Assembly (NCBI RefSeq): GCF_004217185.1
Contig: NZ_SHKL01000001.1
Span: forward strand, 5,640,001 to 5,704,000
Reading direction: 5' to 3'
Origin: Pseudonocardia sediminis
Lineage (GTDB): Bacteria > Actinomycetota > Actinomycetes > Mycobacteriales > Pseudonocardiaceae
Length of the DNA: 64,000 nucleotides
Every line of letters begins with the position of its first letter. Positions within the stretch are counted from its first letter, which is position 1. The notes under the pieces were generated by a model that was given only the letters and a program-made list of their open reading frames with translations, had not been told where the DNA came from and made no database searches. Of this stretch, positions 17,182 through 26,241 are shown one piece after another. Position numbers and translations under genes: made by a program.

Positions 17182-18441
17182 ATGCCGACTCAGCACGCGG
17201 CCGATCTCTCGGACATCGACGGCTTCTGGAACGCCCCGATCGCCGAGCGCGCCGCCGGGTTCGCGCGCCTGCGCGCGCAGCCGGGCATCCCGTTCTTCGA
17301 GCAGCCGGAGTCGGCGTTCGTCGACCCCGGGCCGGGCTACTACGCGCTCACCCGGCTCGACGACGTCGTCGAGGCCAGCCGTGTGCCCGGGGTGTTCCGC
17401 TCCGGTCCGGGCGCGACGTCGGTGGCCGACACCCCCGCCGAGTTCAACGAGTTCTTCGGCTCGATGATCAACGCCGACGACCCGCGGCACGCCCGCCTGC
17501 GCCGGATCGTCTCCCGTGGGTTCACCCCGCGCCGGCTCGCCGCACTGTCCGAGGAGGTCGAGCGCACGGCGGCGGTGATCGTCGACGACCTGCTCGAGGC
17601 CGGGGAGTGCGACGCCGTCGAGCAGATCTCGGCGCGGCTCCCACTGAAGATCATCTGCGACATGATGGGCGTGCCGGAGAGCCAGTACCGGCTCGTCTAC
17701 GAGAAGACCAACGTCATCCTCGGTGCCGCCGACCCGGAGTACGTACCCGACGCCGGCAACATCGTCGCCGCGCTGCTCGGCGCCGGTGCCGAGCTCGCCG
17801 CCCTGATGCGCGACCTCGGCGAGCGACGCCTGGCCGACCCCACCGACGACGTCACCTCCGCGCTGGTCAACGCCGAGATCGACGGCGAGCGCCTCACCCC
17901 CGACGAGCTGGGCAGCTTCTTCATCCTGCTCGTCGTGGCCGGCAACGAGACCACCCGCAACGCGATCAGCTGGGGCCTGCAGCTGCTCACCGAGCACCCG
18001 GAGCAGCGCGCCGCGTGGCTCGCCGACCCGGCCGGGGTCACCCCGACCGCGGTCGAGGAGATCGTCCGCTGGTCCTCGCCGGTGATCTACATGCGACGCA
18101 CGCTGGCGCAGCCGTCCGTCCTCGGCGGCACCGAGCTCCCGGCCGACGCCAAGGTGGCGCTGTTCTACTGGGCCGCGAACCGGGACCCGGAGCACTTCAC
18201 CGACCCGGACGCCTTCGACGTCCGCCGTTCGCCGAACCCGCACGTCGGCTTCGGCGGGCCCGGACCCCACTTCTGCCTCGGCGCGCACCTGGCCCGCCGG
18301 GAGATCTCGGTGATGTTCACCGAGCTGCTGCGCCGCGCCCCGGACATCGCCGTCACCGGTGAACCGCGCCGGCTGCGGTCGATGTTCATCAACGGCATCA
18401 AGTACCTGCCCGTCTCCGTCTCCCCCGGAGGTTCCTCGTGA
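17182..18441 (+). CDS. Cytochrome P450 (CYP124/125/142-like group)
   Basis: A 419-residue soluble P450. The I-helix oxygen-activation motif is VVAGNETTRNAISWG, the K-helix EEIVRW (ExxR) and the haem loop FGGPGPHFCLGAHLARRE with C365 as thiolate ligand. It resembles the actinobacterial group that oxidises sterol side chains and methyl-branched lipids, in particular NAEIDGERLTPDELGSFFIL and the NADDPRHARLRRIVSRGFTP block. Its stop overlaps the GTG of an acyl-CoA synthetase gene by 4 nt. The pair could oxidise a terminal methyl to an acid and then activate it as a CoA ester. No redox partner gene is adjacent. Confidence 0.92.
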   Translation: MPTQHAADLSDIDGFWNAPIAERAAGFARLRAQPGIPFFEQPESAFVDPGPGYYALTRLDDVVEASRVPGVFRSGPGATSVADTPAEFNEFFGSMINADDPRHARLRRIVSRGFTPRRLAALSEEVERTAAVIVDDLLEAGECDAVEQISARLPLKIICDMMGVPESQYRLVYEKTNVILGAADPEYVPDAGNIVAALLGAGAELAALMRDLGERRLADPTDDVTSALVNAEIDGERLTPDELGSFFILLVVAGNETTRNAISWGLQLLTEHPEQRAAWLADPAGVTPTAVEEIVRWSSPVIYMRRTLAQPSVLGGTELPADAKVALFYWAANRDPEHFTDPDAFDVRRSPNPHVGFGGPGPHFCLGAHLARREISVMFTELLRRAPDIAVTGEPRRLRSMFINGIKYLPVSVSPGGSS

Positions 18442-20123
18442 CCGTCTCGGTCTCACCCGCACCGTCGATCGACTACCCCGACCTGCCCGCGACCGCGCTC
18501 GTGCGCGGTGCCGCGAACCGGTGGGGTGACCAGACGATGCTGCACCAGCAGGGCCGCGAGATCGGCTTCGCCGGGCTGTTCGCCCGCGCCGCCGCCTTCG
18601 CCAACGCGCTGCGGTCCTCCGGCGTGGGTCACGGCGACGTCGTCGCGCTGCACCTGCCGAACTGCCCGCAGTACGCGATCGGCTACTTCGGGACGCTGCT
18701 CGCCGGCGCCGTCGTCACCCCGGCGAACCCGCTGCTGCCCCCGGCCGAGCTGGGCGCCCAGCTCGCCGACTCGGGCGCGGTGGCCGTGCTGACCTGGGAG
18801 CCCGCGCTGCGTGCGGTGACCGCGGTGCGGGAGCGGACGTCGCTGCGGACGGTGCTGGTCACCGGCCCGGAACAGATCGTCGACCCGGCGCACCGCTACA
18901 CGGCCGGCGACGGCGTCACCGACTTCGAGCGGTTTCACGCCGACGCCGCGACCACCGCGCCCGAGGTCGAGATCGACCCGGCGCACGACCTGGCGCACCT
19001 GGCCTACACCGGCGGGACGACCGGGCGGTCCAAGGGCGTACGGATCACACATCGCAACGTCCTGGTGAACACCCTGCAGTCGAGCTGCTGGGGCACCGGC
19101 GCGATCCCCGCCGTCGTCGACGGGCCGCACGGGCGCGGAGTCGTGCTCGTCGACCAGGGCCCGGAGTCGGAGTTCCCGACCCGGCTCGGCGAGGGCTGCG
19201 CGATCGGGATCGCCCCGTGGTTCCACGCGATGGGCGCGATCGGCGGGCTCAACGTGCCGCTGCTGACCGGCGGCCGGACCGTGGTGCACGGGCGGTTCGA
19301 CCCGGACGCCTACCTGGCCGACGCGGTCCGCTTCGGCGTCACGTCGATGAGCGGCGCACCGCCGGTGTTCGGCGCGCTGCTCGCCCGGCGGGAGTCCGCG
19401 GGCGACCTGAGCACGGTGCGCTCGCTGACCTCCGGGGCCGCGCCGCTGCCCGGCGAGGTGATCGCGGGCCTGCAGGCCTGGCTCGGCGACGACATCGTGA
19501 TCAGCGAGGGCTACGGGCTGACCGAGGTCACGATGGCCGCGACGCTCGGCCCGGCCGGTCGCTCCGCGGAACGCCGCACCGGCACCGTCGGGCGGCCGAT
19601 CGCCGACACCGAGATCCGGGTCGTCGACGAGTACGGCAACGAGGTCGGCGCCGGGACCGAGGGCGAGGTGCACATCCGCGGACCGCAGGTGATGGACGGC
19701 TACCTCGACCGCCCGGAGGAGAACGCCGCCACGCTCGTCGACGGCTGGTTGCGCACCGGCGACGTCGGCGTCCTCGACGACGACGGCTTCCTGCGGATCG
19801 TCGACCGGCAGAAGGACATGCTGCTCTACAAGGGCTACAACGTGTACCCGCGCGAGCTGGAGGAACTGCTGCTCGGCCAGGCCGGTGTGGTCGGTGCGGC
19901 GGTCGTCGGCCGACCGGACGCGACGGCCGGCGAGGTGCCGGTGGCGTTCCTCGTCGCCCCCGGGCTCGACCAGGCGGGCGCCGAGGCGGCGATCGAGGCC
20001 GTGAACGATCAGGTGGTGCACTACAAGCGCGTCCGCGAGGTGCGCCTGGTGGAGCAGATCCCGGTGTCCGCGGCGGGCAAGGTCCTCAAGCGGGAGCTGC
20101 GCCAGGAGCTCGCAGCCGGGTGA
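18438..20123 (+). CDS. Acyl-CoA synthetase (AMP-forming)
   Basis: A 561-residue ANL-superfamily ligase. The P-loop-like A3 motif is LAYTGGTTGRSKGVRITHRN; the adenylation motifs GYGLTEVT, WLRTGDVGVLDDDGFLRIVD (A7) and the A8 hinge DRQKDMLLYKGYNVYPRELE follow in order; the catalytic Lys of A10 is in VSAAGKVLKRELR. It converts a carboxylic acid to its CoA thioester with ATP. The substrate is probably a medium or long, or terpenoid, acid given the coupled P450. The GTG start is within the P450 stop (GTGA). Confidence 0.92.
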   Translation: MTVSVSPAPSIDYPDLPATALVRGAANRWGDQTMLHQQGREIGFAGLFARAAAFANALRSSGVGHGDVVALHLPNCPQYAIGYFGTLLAGAVVTPANPLLPPAELGAQLADSGAVAVLTWEPALRAVTAVRERTSLRTVLVTGPEQIVDPAHRYTAGDGVTDFERFHADAATTAPEVEIDPAHDLAHLAYTGGTTGRSKGVRITHRNVLVNTLQSSCWGTGAIPAVVDGPHGRGVVLVDQGPESEFPTRLGEGCAIGIAPWFHAMGAIGGLNVPLLTGGRTVVHGRFDPDAYLADAVRFGVTSMSGAPPVFGALLARRESAGDLSTVRSLTSGAAPLPGEVIAGLQAWLGDDIVISEGYGLTEVTMAATLGPAGRSAERRTGTVGRPIADTEIRVVDEYGNEVGAGTEGEVHIRGPQVMDGYLDRPEENAATLVDGWLRTGDVGVLDDDGFLRIVDRQKDMLLYKGYNVYPRELEELLLGQAGVVGAAVVGRPDATAGEVPVAFLVAPGLDQAGAEAAIEAVNDQVVHYKRVREVRLVEQIPVSAAGKVLKRELRQELAAG

Positions 20124-20338
20124 ACGGGAGCTGACGGTCGGTCACCGTCATCGGATTGATGTCATCCCGACGAGTGATTCAGGCGCACCGAGAGAGCGAA
20201 CGCGCCGATCACCGTTAACGATGGAGCAATGGGGTACGACACTCGGGTCATAACGGAACCGGCAGCGCACCGGATCCCGACCGCGTCCGTCCGGCCCAGC
20301 CGGATGGGCCGTCTCCCCGAGTCCGACCTGACGAGACC

Positions 20339-20722
20339 ATGGTGATTCCCGTGTCCGCGCTGCCCCAGACCGTCGCCGTTCCCCGCTCCACCACTCCGGC
20401 CGCCCGGACGCTCGACATTCCGGCGCCCCGCCCGCCGTCGGACCGGTCCGCCCGTGCCGAGGCCGGGCCGGGCATCCGGATCCCGTCGCCGCGCGTCCCG
20501 TCGGACGTCGCACGGGCCGGGCAGCCGGTCGAGTCCGGCCGGCACCGGGCCGTCGTCGCCCGGTTGTCGCGGACCGACCGGGCACTGCTCATCGCCGGCC
20601 GTGCCGGCAGCGTGACCACGCTGGCCGCACTGCTGGTGATGTCCGCCGCGTTCGCCGGGGTGTTCGACGGCTCCGTGCCCACCGGCCCCGCGGCACAGGT
20701 CGCCACCACGACGCTGCGCTAG
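20339..20722 (+). CDS. Hypothetical single-pass membrane protein
   Basis: A 127-residue protein with a Pro/Arg/Ala-rich N-terminal 75 residues and one predicted membrane segment near the end (about 92-112, SVTTLAALLVMSAAFAGVF), followed by a short tail. Third-codon GC is high, supporting this strand over the long opposite frame. I do not recognise the family. The start at 20339 has no clear Shine-Dalgarno sequence. Confidence 0.5.
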   Translation: MVIPVSALPQTVAVPRSTTPAARTLDIPAPRPPSDRSARAEAGPGIRIPSPRVPSDVARAGQPVESGRHRAVVARLSRTDRALLIAGRAGSVTTLAALLVMSAAFAGVFDGSVPTGPAAQVATTTLR

Positions 20723-20773
20723 GCGTACTCGGCCAGGACGTGCGCGCCGCCGCCGCGGGGTGACCGTGGACCG

Positions 20774-20995
20774 TCAGGCCGCCGCTTCCGGCGACCGCTG
20801 GTCCGGGTTCTTCAGGACGTGGTCGACCAGCTCCATGACCAGCCGGTTCCCGCCCAGGCGGTAGCCGAAGTCCTCCCAGGAGAGCAGTTCGCGCGAGACG
20901 AGCTCGCCGACCGGCCCGGGGTAGAGACGCGTCGCGCGGAACGCCGCCGCGCGGATCCGCATCTTCTCGTGATGGTCCATCGGTGCGGGAGTCAT
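20774..20995 (-). CDS. Small conserved actinobacterial protein of unknown function
   Basis: A 73-residue protein, MTPAPMDHHEKMRIRAAAFR, then ATRLYPGPVGELVSRELLSW and EDFGYRLGGNRLVMELVDHV. It looks like a short all-helical cytosolic protein seen across Pseudonocardiaceae; no function is known to me. The ATG at 20995 follows a good CGGAGG site; an ATG five codons later is the alternative. It is divergent from tenA. Confidence 0.65.
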   Translation of the reverse strand: MTPAPMDHHEKMRIRAAAFRATRLYPGPVGELVSRELLSWEDFGYRLGGNRLVMELVDHVLKNPDQRSPEAAA

Positions 20996-21154
20996 CCCCA
21001 CCACCTCCGCGATGTCGGGTACAGACCTTGCTCGGTGCGCTCCGCACTGAGTCGCATCGCTGAGGACATGGTGACTCACGAACCCGTGATGTGATGCCGT
21101 CGAAGGTGTGGAAGTGGGCAGGCTCTCAGGTCACCGACCGTTACGGTGGAGGAC

Positions 21155-21835
21155 ATGTCGATCGACACCGGTACCCGTACCCGTGACCTGCTGTGGTCCG
21201 ACGTCTCCGACATCTACCGGTCGGTTCTGGATCACCCGTTCGTCACCGGGCTGACCGACGGCTCGCTGCCGCACGAGACGTTCCGGCACTACATCGTGCA
21301 GGACGCGCACTACCTGCGCGGCTATGCCCGGGCGCTGGCGATCTGCGCCGCGAAGGCCCCCGGCGAGAACGAGCTGGCCATGTTCGCCGAGCACGCCGCC
21401 GGCGCGATCTCGGCCGAGCAGGAGCTGCACGACGACCTGCTGGGCGGGCTGGGCCTGACCTCGGAGCAGGCGGCCGCGCTGCCGGTCGCCCCGGCGACCC
21501 GCGCCTACGTCAGCTACCTGCTGGCGACCGCGTACGGCGGGTCCTACGCCGAGGCCGTCGCCGCCGTGCTGCCCTGCTACTGGATCTACGGCCGGGTCGG
21601 GGAGCACCTGCTCGCGGCCGGCTCGCCGGACCCGCTCTACCAGCGTTGGATCGCGATGTACGGCGGCGAGGAGTTCGGCGCCGTCGTCGACGCCGTGCTG
21701 GACGCGACCGATCGGATCGGCGCCCTGGCCTCGGAGCGCGAGCTGGGCCTGATGCGCGAGCACTTCACGACGACGTCGCGCTACGAGTGGATGTTCTGGG
21801 ACGGCGCCTTCCGCCGCGAGACCTGGCCCGTGTAG
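21155..21835 (+). CDS. tenA: TenA-family thiaminase II / aminopyrimidine aminohydrolase
   Basis: A 226-residue all-helical TenA protein that salvages thiamine by hydrolysing aminopyrimidine breakdown products. The catalytic Cys is in VLPCYWIYGRVGEHL (C141), D50 lies in IVQDAHYLRGYARAL, and the C-terminal YEWMFWDGAF supplies the conserved Glu (E211). The ATG at 21155 follows GGTGGAGG. No TPP riboswitch or thi gene is visible beside it. Confidence 0.9.
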   Translation: MSIDTGTRTRDLLWSDVSDIYRSVLDHPFVTGLTDGSLPHETFRHYIVQDAHYLRGYARALAICAAKAPGENELAMFAEHAAGAISAEQELHDDLLGGLGLTSEQAAALPVAPATRAYVSYLLATAYGGSYAEAVAAVLPCYWIYGRVGEHLLAAGSPDPLYQRWIAMYGGEEFGAVVDAVLDATDRIGALASERELGLMREHFTTTSRYEWMFWDGAFRRETWPV

Positions 21836-21842
21836 GCACCCG

Positions 21843-22268
21843 CTACCGGGCGTCGATCCGGTCCGGGATGATCAGGTGCAGGACGAAGCCCACGATCGCG
21901 ACGATGATCGCGCCCCAGAAGCCGGGCCAGAACCCGTCGACGACGAAGGGCAGTCCGACGAACCCGGACAGGCCGCCGACCAGCCAGAACAGCAGGGCGT
22001 TCACGACCAGCCCGATCAGCCCGAGGGTCAGCACGTAGAACGGGCAGCCGACCACCTTGATCAGCGGCTTCACCACCGCGTTGACCACGCCGAAGATCAG
22101 GGCCACGACGAGCAGCGTGCCGATCCGCGTGCCCGTCGAGGAGGCACCGAGCTCGATGCCGTCGACGAGGACGGTGGCGACCCACAGCGACGCGGCCACC
22201 ACCAGCACCCGGACGACGAACGCCAGAGCGGGCGACGCCGGTCCGCGCCGGTGGCCGAGCTCGCTCAC
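21843..22268 (-). CDS. Phage holin family 4-like membrane protein
   Basis: A 141-residue protein with four hydrophobic segments: residues 14-36, 46-62, 74-98 and 108-136. The motif FGVVNAVVKPLIKVVGCPFY is diagnostic of the PF04020 family. Despite its name the family is a widespread bacterial membrane protein of unknown role, and no other phage gene is present. Its ATG overlaps the stop of the serine hydrolase gene by 4 nt, so the two form an operon. Confidence 0.85.
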   Translation of the reverse strand: MSELGHRRGPASPALAFVVRVLVVAASLWVATVLVDGIELGASSTGTRIGTLLVVALIFGVVNAVVKPLIKVVGCPFYVLTLGLIGLVVNALLFWLVGGLSGFVGLPFVVDGFWPGFWGAIIVAIVGFVLHLIIPDRIDAR

Positions 22269-23494
22269 GAGACCACCGCCTGGTAGACGAGCGTCGAGAG
22301 CTGGGGCCGGATCGGGTAGGCACTCGACGGGACGAGCTGGGTGAAGAACGACGCCGTGAGGTCCTCGGACGGGTCGACCCAGAACGCGGTCGAGGCCAGC
22401 CCGCCCCAGGAGTAGGCGCCCTCGGGCGTGAGCTGGTGGGTGCGGGCGTTGTCGAGCACGACGGAGAACCCGAGCCCGAACCCGACGCCGGCGAACGCGG
22501 ACTCGGCGAAGATCGGACGCCCTACCGTGTCCAGGTCCGCGCCGCCGGGCAGGTGGTTGCGGGTGGCGTGGGCCAGCGTGCGCGGGCCGAGCAGGCGCAC
22601 CCCGTCCAGCTCGCCGCCACGGGCCAGCATCTGGGTGAAGCGGTGGTAGTCACCGACCGTCGACGCCAGCCCGCCGCCGCCGGAGAGGTAGGTCGGCTCG
22701 CGGGTGATCGACTCCCCCAGCGCCTTGTTCACGACGAGTCCGCCATCGGGCCTGGCGTTGTAGAGCGTGGCCAGGCGCGGGTCGTCGGCGGGCACGTGGA
22801 ACGTGGTGTCGTCCATGCCCAGCGGGCCGAGGATGCGCTCGCGGAAGAACTCGTCGAGCGTCCGGCCGGAGGCCACCTCGACGACGCGGCCGAGCACGTC
22901 GGTGGCCACCGAGTAGTTCCACTCCGTGCCCGGCTGGAACAGCAGCGGGAACGACGCGAACGCCTCGGCGGCACCGGCCAGGTCGACCCCGCGCGGGGCG
23001 CCGAACTCATAGCCCTTGCCGCGGTACATCTCGTCGACCGGGTGCGCGTGGTGGAAGCCGTAGGTCAGCCCGGCGGTGTGGGTGAGCAGGTGCCGGACCC
23101 GCATCGGCTCGACGGCCGCGTCGGTGCCCGGGTTGAGCGCGGAGCCGCCGCGGTAGACGCGCTGCTCGGCGTAGGCCGGGATGAACCGCGAGACCGGGTC
23201 GGTGAGCTCGAGCGCGCCCTCCTCCCACAGCATCAGCGCCGCGACGGAGGTGATCGGCTTGGTCATCGAGTAGATCCGGAACAGGGTGTCCGGCCCGACC
23301 GGCAGGCCGGCGTCGACGTCGCGGTGGCCGTAGTGGCTCAGGTGGGCGATCCTCCCGCGACGGGCGACGGCGATCGTCCAGCCGGGGAGCTTGCCGTCGT
23401 CGACGTAGCGGCGGAAATGCGCGTCGATCCGGGCCAGCCGTTCGGCGTCCAGACCGACCTCGGCCGGGTCGGCCTCGATCTTCGCTTCGGTCAC
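22265..23494 (-). CDS. Serine hydrolase, beta-lactamase class C / esterase family
   Basis: A 409-residue serine hydrolase. The nucleophile motif is IYSMTKPITSVAALML (SxxK), the Tyr motif is WNYSVATDVLGRVVEVASG, and a late SWGGLASTAFWVDP replaces the K-T-G strand. This composition is typical of EstB-like esterases more than of beta-lactamases or DD-peptidases. No signal peptide is seen, so it is probably cytosolic. The GTG at 23494 is chosen because a -10-like TAGGGT lies exactly 7 nt upstream (minus strand 23507-23502), suggesting a leaderless mRNA. Confidence 0.85.
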   Translation of the reverse strand: MTEAKIEADPAEVGLDAERLARIDAHFRRYVDDGKLPGWTIAVARRGRIAHLSHYGHRDVDAGLPVGPDTLFRIYSMTKPITSVAALMLWEEGALELTDPVSRFIPAYAEQRVYRGGSALNPGTDAAVEPMRVRHLLTHTAGLTYGFHHAHPVDEMYRGKGYEFGAPRGVDLAGAAEAFASFPLLFQPGTEWNYSVATDVLGRVVEVASGRTLDEFFRERILGPLGMDDTTFHVPADDPRLATLYNARPDGGLVVNKALGESITREPTYLSGGGGLASTVGDYHRFTQMLARGGELDGVRLLGPRTLAHATRNHLPGGADLDTVGRPIFAESAFAGVGFGLGFSVVLDNARTHQLTPEGAYSWGGLASTAFWVDPSEDLTASFFTQLVPSSAYPIRPQLSTLVYQAVVS

Positions 23495-23501
23495 GTCATC
23501 G

Positions 23502-23507
23502 ACCCTA
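23502..23507 (-). promoter_or_regulatory. Candidate -10 element for the serine hydrolase gene
   Basis: On the minus strand TAGGGT is followed by 7 nt and then the GTG at 23494. No ribosome-binding site is present, consistent with leaderless transcription. Confidence 0.4.
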
Positions 23508-23690
23508 CCCACGACCCGTCTCCACAGTTCTGATGATCCGCCGACGCCCGTCGTCACCACGGGGCGTCTCGCTCAATAGGGGGATGTGCGCCCGCCACGC
23601 AGGGCGGCGCACCCCGCCCCGGGGGGCCGGGAACGTCACCGAGCAGGACCGGTCTGGGGAGGCCGGAACCGCCGCGGAACCTCTGCACAC

Positions 23691-23730
23691 GTCGTGGCCC
23701 GGCCGCTGGGGAGCGGAGCCGGGCCACGAC
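23691..23730 (-). terminator. Hairpin terminator downstream of the methyltransferase gene
   Basis: A perfect 13-pair stem, GTCGTGGCCCGGC with its complement, and a 14-nt loop lie 35 nt beyond the minus-strand stop at 23765. The rest of 23495-23690 shows no gene. Confidence 0.7.
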
Positions 23731-23764
23731 TGCGTTGCGGCCCGGATCGGGAGACCCTCGCGGA

Positions 23765-24622
23765 TCAGACCGCGGCGACCTCGTAGCGCGCCAGCCGGTG
23801 ACCGCGCAGCTGCGGAGCCGCCCTCAGGGCCACCGCCAGCGCCCGGCCGGACAGCGGCAGGCCGCGCTGCACCGCCTCGGGCAGCTCACCGGCCCCGCGT
23901 GACTCCTGCAGCCGCAACCCCCACGGCTCCAGCTCCCGCGGGTCCTCACACGTCCAGTCGAACATCAGGCCGCGCGAGCACAGCGGCTCGCAGCGCTGCA
24001 ACCGGTCCGCGACCGACCGGCCGACGGTGTCCATCAGCAGCGTCGCCCCGGGCAGCAGCGAGCCGACCGTGAACACGACCCGCTGCACCCCCTGCTCGGG
24101 CAGCAGCGTCAGCACCGACTCCGAGACCAGCAGGTACGGGCCGGGCAGCTCGCGCACCACGTCGAGCCAGTCCTCGTCGAGGATCGAACCGGCGACGAAC
24201 CGGCGCCCGGCCGCGTCCGGCAGCAGCGTCCGGCGCAGCTCGGTGACGCCCGGCAGGTCGACGTCGACCCAGCTCGCCCCGGGGAAGGAGTCCCCGCCGG
24301 AGGAGGTGAGGCGCTCGGCGCGGGTGCTCAGCCCCGCCCCGAGCTCGACGACGGTCCCGGCCGGGTGGGTGGCGAGGAACTCCCGGACCCAGTGGTCGAG
24401 GATCGCGCCGCGCAGCACGGTGGCCAGGTCGTCGAGCCGGGGCGCGGCGGCCGGACCGGTCGCACCCGTCCCGATCTCGGGGCCGATCTCGTCGACGACA
24501 CCGGCCGCGACCGGGTCCGGGACCAGCGGCCGGCGGCGGCGGGCGTCCTGGGCGCGGGCGTGCAGGGGTGCCAACAGCGTCTGTTCCAGAGCGCCGAGAT
24601 CCCACGATCGTCTTTGCGTCAC
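23765..24622 (-). CDS. Leucine carboxyl methyltransferase-like SAM methyltransferase
   Basis: A 285-residue class I methyltransferase of the LCM/PPM1-like family common in actinobacteria. The SAM motif is AGTVVELGAGLSTRAERL; WVDVDLPGVTELRRTLLPD and GPYLLVSESVLTLLPEQGVQ are the family blocks. Actinobacterial relatives include polyketide O-methyltransferases such as TcmP; the substrate here is unknown. The GTG at 24622 follows a GGGGGTGGGC ribosome site; the open frame continues upstream but overlaps the divergent patatin gene and lacks family resemblance. Confidence 0.82.
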   Translation of the reverse strand: MTQRRSWDLGALEQTLLAPLHARAQDARRRRPLVPDPVAAGVVDEIGPEIGTGATGPAAAPRLDDLATVLRGAILDHWVREFLATHPAGTVVELGAGLSTRAERLTSSGGDSFPGASWVDVDLPGVTELRRTLLPDAAGRRFVAGSILDEDWLDVVRELPGPYLLVSESVLTLLPEQGVQRVVFTVGSLLPGATLLMDTVGRSVADRLQRCEPLCSRGLMFDWTCEDPRELEPWGLRLQESRGAGELPEAVQRGLPLSGRALAVALRAAPQLRGHRLARYEVAAV

Positions 24623-24787
24623 GCCCACCCCCCGTCCGGCGGAACCTAACAGCGCGCGGTGACCGCCTTTCCGCCCCCCGACCCGCGGACGGCCAGCGGC
24701 GCCGGGGCGTCGGTGCACGGCCCACGAACGGCCCGGCGCGGGAGCCCGGCCCGGCGGTGACCCGGCCGACACCGGAGGATGACGGTC

Positions 24788-25837
24788 ATGTCCGGAGCGA
24801 GCGCCACCGACCCGTCGGCCCTCGGCGACGACGATCGAACGGTAGCCCGCGGCGGGGGTGACCCGGCCGCCCGCGGCCGGGGTGACACGGCCGCCCGCGG
24901 CGACGGGGAGGTGCTCGATCTGCTCCGGCGCCGCCGCGCCGAGGGCAGCCGGCCCGGCACCCGCTCGGACCCGCACACGCTCGCGCTCGTCGTCGGCGGC
25001 GGCGGGATGCGCGGCGCCTACGCCGGCGGGATGGTGCACGCCCTGGAGGACGCCGGGCTCGCCGACGGGTTCGACGTCGTCTACGGCAGCTCGGCCGGGG
25101 CGTACGTGGGCACCGCGCTGGTGCTCGGGCACGGCGCCGACGCGGCGCGCATCTTCGTCGACGACATGGCCGACCGGGACTTCATCGACCCACGCCGGTT
25201 CGGCACCCGCAACCCGGTGGTCTCGCTCGACCACCTGCTCGAGCACATCCTCGTGCACTCCAAGCCGACCGACTGGCAGTCGCTGGTGGAGAGCCCGGTG
25301 CCGTTGCGAGTGGTCCTCACCCACGCCGGGGACCTGCAGCCGCACGTGTTCACCGGCCTGCCGCACGGCGACGACTGGAAGCGCGCGATGCGGGCGACGG
25401 CGGCGATCCCGCTGCTCACCGGCCCGCCGGTGCGGATCGACGGCGAGAGCTGGATCGACGGGTCGGTCGGCGACCCGCTGCCGGTCGCGCGGGCGCTGGA
25501 GGACGGCGCCACGCACGTGCTGGCCCTGATGACCCGCACCGTGGCCGAGCTGACCCGCCACGACCCGGGCGCCCGGGCGCCGCTGTGGGCCCGCTCGCTG
25601 GACCGGATCGCCCCCGGCCTGGGCCGGATGACCCAGGACGTCGCCCGGCACGGCGAGAGCCTCGCGCTGATCACCGACGCCGCGCACCCGGGCCGCGAGG
25701 GCGCGCACCTGCTCACGATCGCGCCCACCCGCTCGGCCGGGGTGCGCGGTCTGACGACCGACCCGGAGCGCGTCCGGGAGGCCACCCGGATCGGGCGCGA
25801 AGCCGTGACCTCGGCGTTGCGGTCGCCGGTCGGATAG
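24788..25837 (+). CDS. Patatin-like phospholipase / esterase
   Basis: A 349-residue patatin-fold acyl hydrolase. The oxyanion-hole Gly-rich turn is LVVGGGGMRGAYAGGM, the nucleophile elbow VVYGSSAGAYVG (GxSxG) and the catalytic Asp WIDGSVGDPLPV (DG[AS]). The N-terminal 60 residues are low complexity, with a duplicated GDPAARGR / GDTAARGD segment encoded by a 24-nt repeat. The start is put at the second ATG (24788), because GGAGG at 24774-24778 is correctly spaced for it and too close to the ATG at 24779. Confidence 0.88.
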   Translation: MSGASATDPSALGDDDRTVARGGGDPAARGRGDTAARGDGEVLDLLRRRRAEGSRPGTRSDPHTLALVVGGGGMRGAYAGGMVHALEDAGLADGFDVVYGSSAGAYVGTALVLGHGADAARIFVDDMADRDFIDPRRFGTRNPVVSLDHLLEHILVHSKPTDWQSLVESPVPLRVVLTHAGDLQPHVFTGLPHGDDWKRAMRATAAIPLLTGPPVRIDGESWIDGSVGDPLPVARALEDGATHVLALMTRTVAELTRHDPGARAPLWARSLDRIAPGLGRMTQDVARHGESLALITDAAHPGREGAHLLTIAPTRSAGVRGLTTDPERVREATRIGREAVTSALRSPVG

Positions 25838-25959
25838 ATCATCGTCGGACCGGTTCCGTCACCCGCGAACCCGTGGGGCCGGGACAGATGAGTTCCGGCG
25901 ACGCGGACCGTCCACCACTACGACGGCATCGTGCCGTCGGACGAGGGGACGGTGAGTCG

Positions 25960-26223
25960 ATGGCGGAGGACCGCGCGACGTCGTTCGCCGCGCGCACCGT
26001 GACCGTCGCCCCCGGGGACTCCCGGCCGCACGACGAGGACGAGTGGCGGGGCACGTTGATCGTGGTGGAGGCGGGCGAGATCGAGCTGCGCTGCCGGGCC
26101 GGTGGTCGCCGCCGTTTCGCCGCCGGTGCCGTCCTGTGGTTCACCGGGCTGAACCTCGCCTCGGTGCACAACCCCGGCGACGAGCCGGCGGTGTTCCGCG
26201 GGATCAGCCGCGCCACCGGCTGA
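25960..26223 (+). CDS. Small cupin-fold protein
   Basis: An 87-residue protein with a predicted double-stranded beta-barrel: WRGTLIVVEAGEIELRCRAG, then FAAGAVLWFTGLNLASVHNP with the G-x5-F/W-like and H-N-P turns of cupins. It has too few His residues for the classic 3-His/1-Glu metal site, so it may bind a ligand without metal. The ATG follows GAGGGGACGGTGAGTCG. The function is unknown. Confidence 0.62.
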   Translation: MAEDRATSFAARTVTVAPGDSRPHDEDEWRGTLIVVEAGEIELRCRAGGRRRFAAGAVLWFTGLNLASVHNPGDEPAVFRGISRATG

Positions 26224-26241
26224 GCCGGCTCCCGGCGGGAC

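Noticed and set aside
21080-21154. TPP riboswitch before tenA
   Set aside because: The leader is under 80 nt and no CTGAGA-type core was seen.
21843-22268. Prophage marker (phage holin family)
   Set aside because: The family is common in bacterial chromosomes; no integrase, capsid, lysin or att repeat was seen around it.
23533-24900. Long open frames opposite to and overlapping the methyltransferase and patatin genes
   Set aside because: High GC gives long shadow frames. They lack domain resemblance and good ribosome sites, while the annotated genes carry full motif sets.
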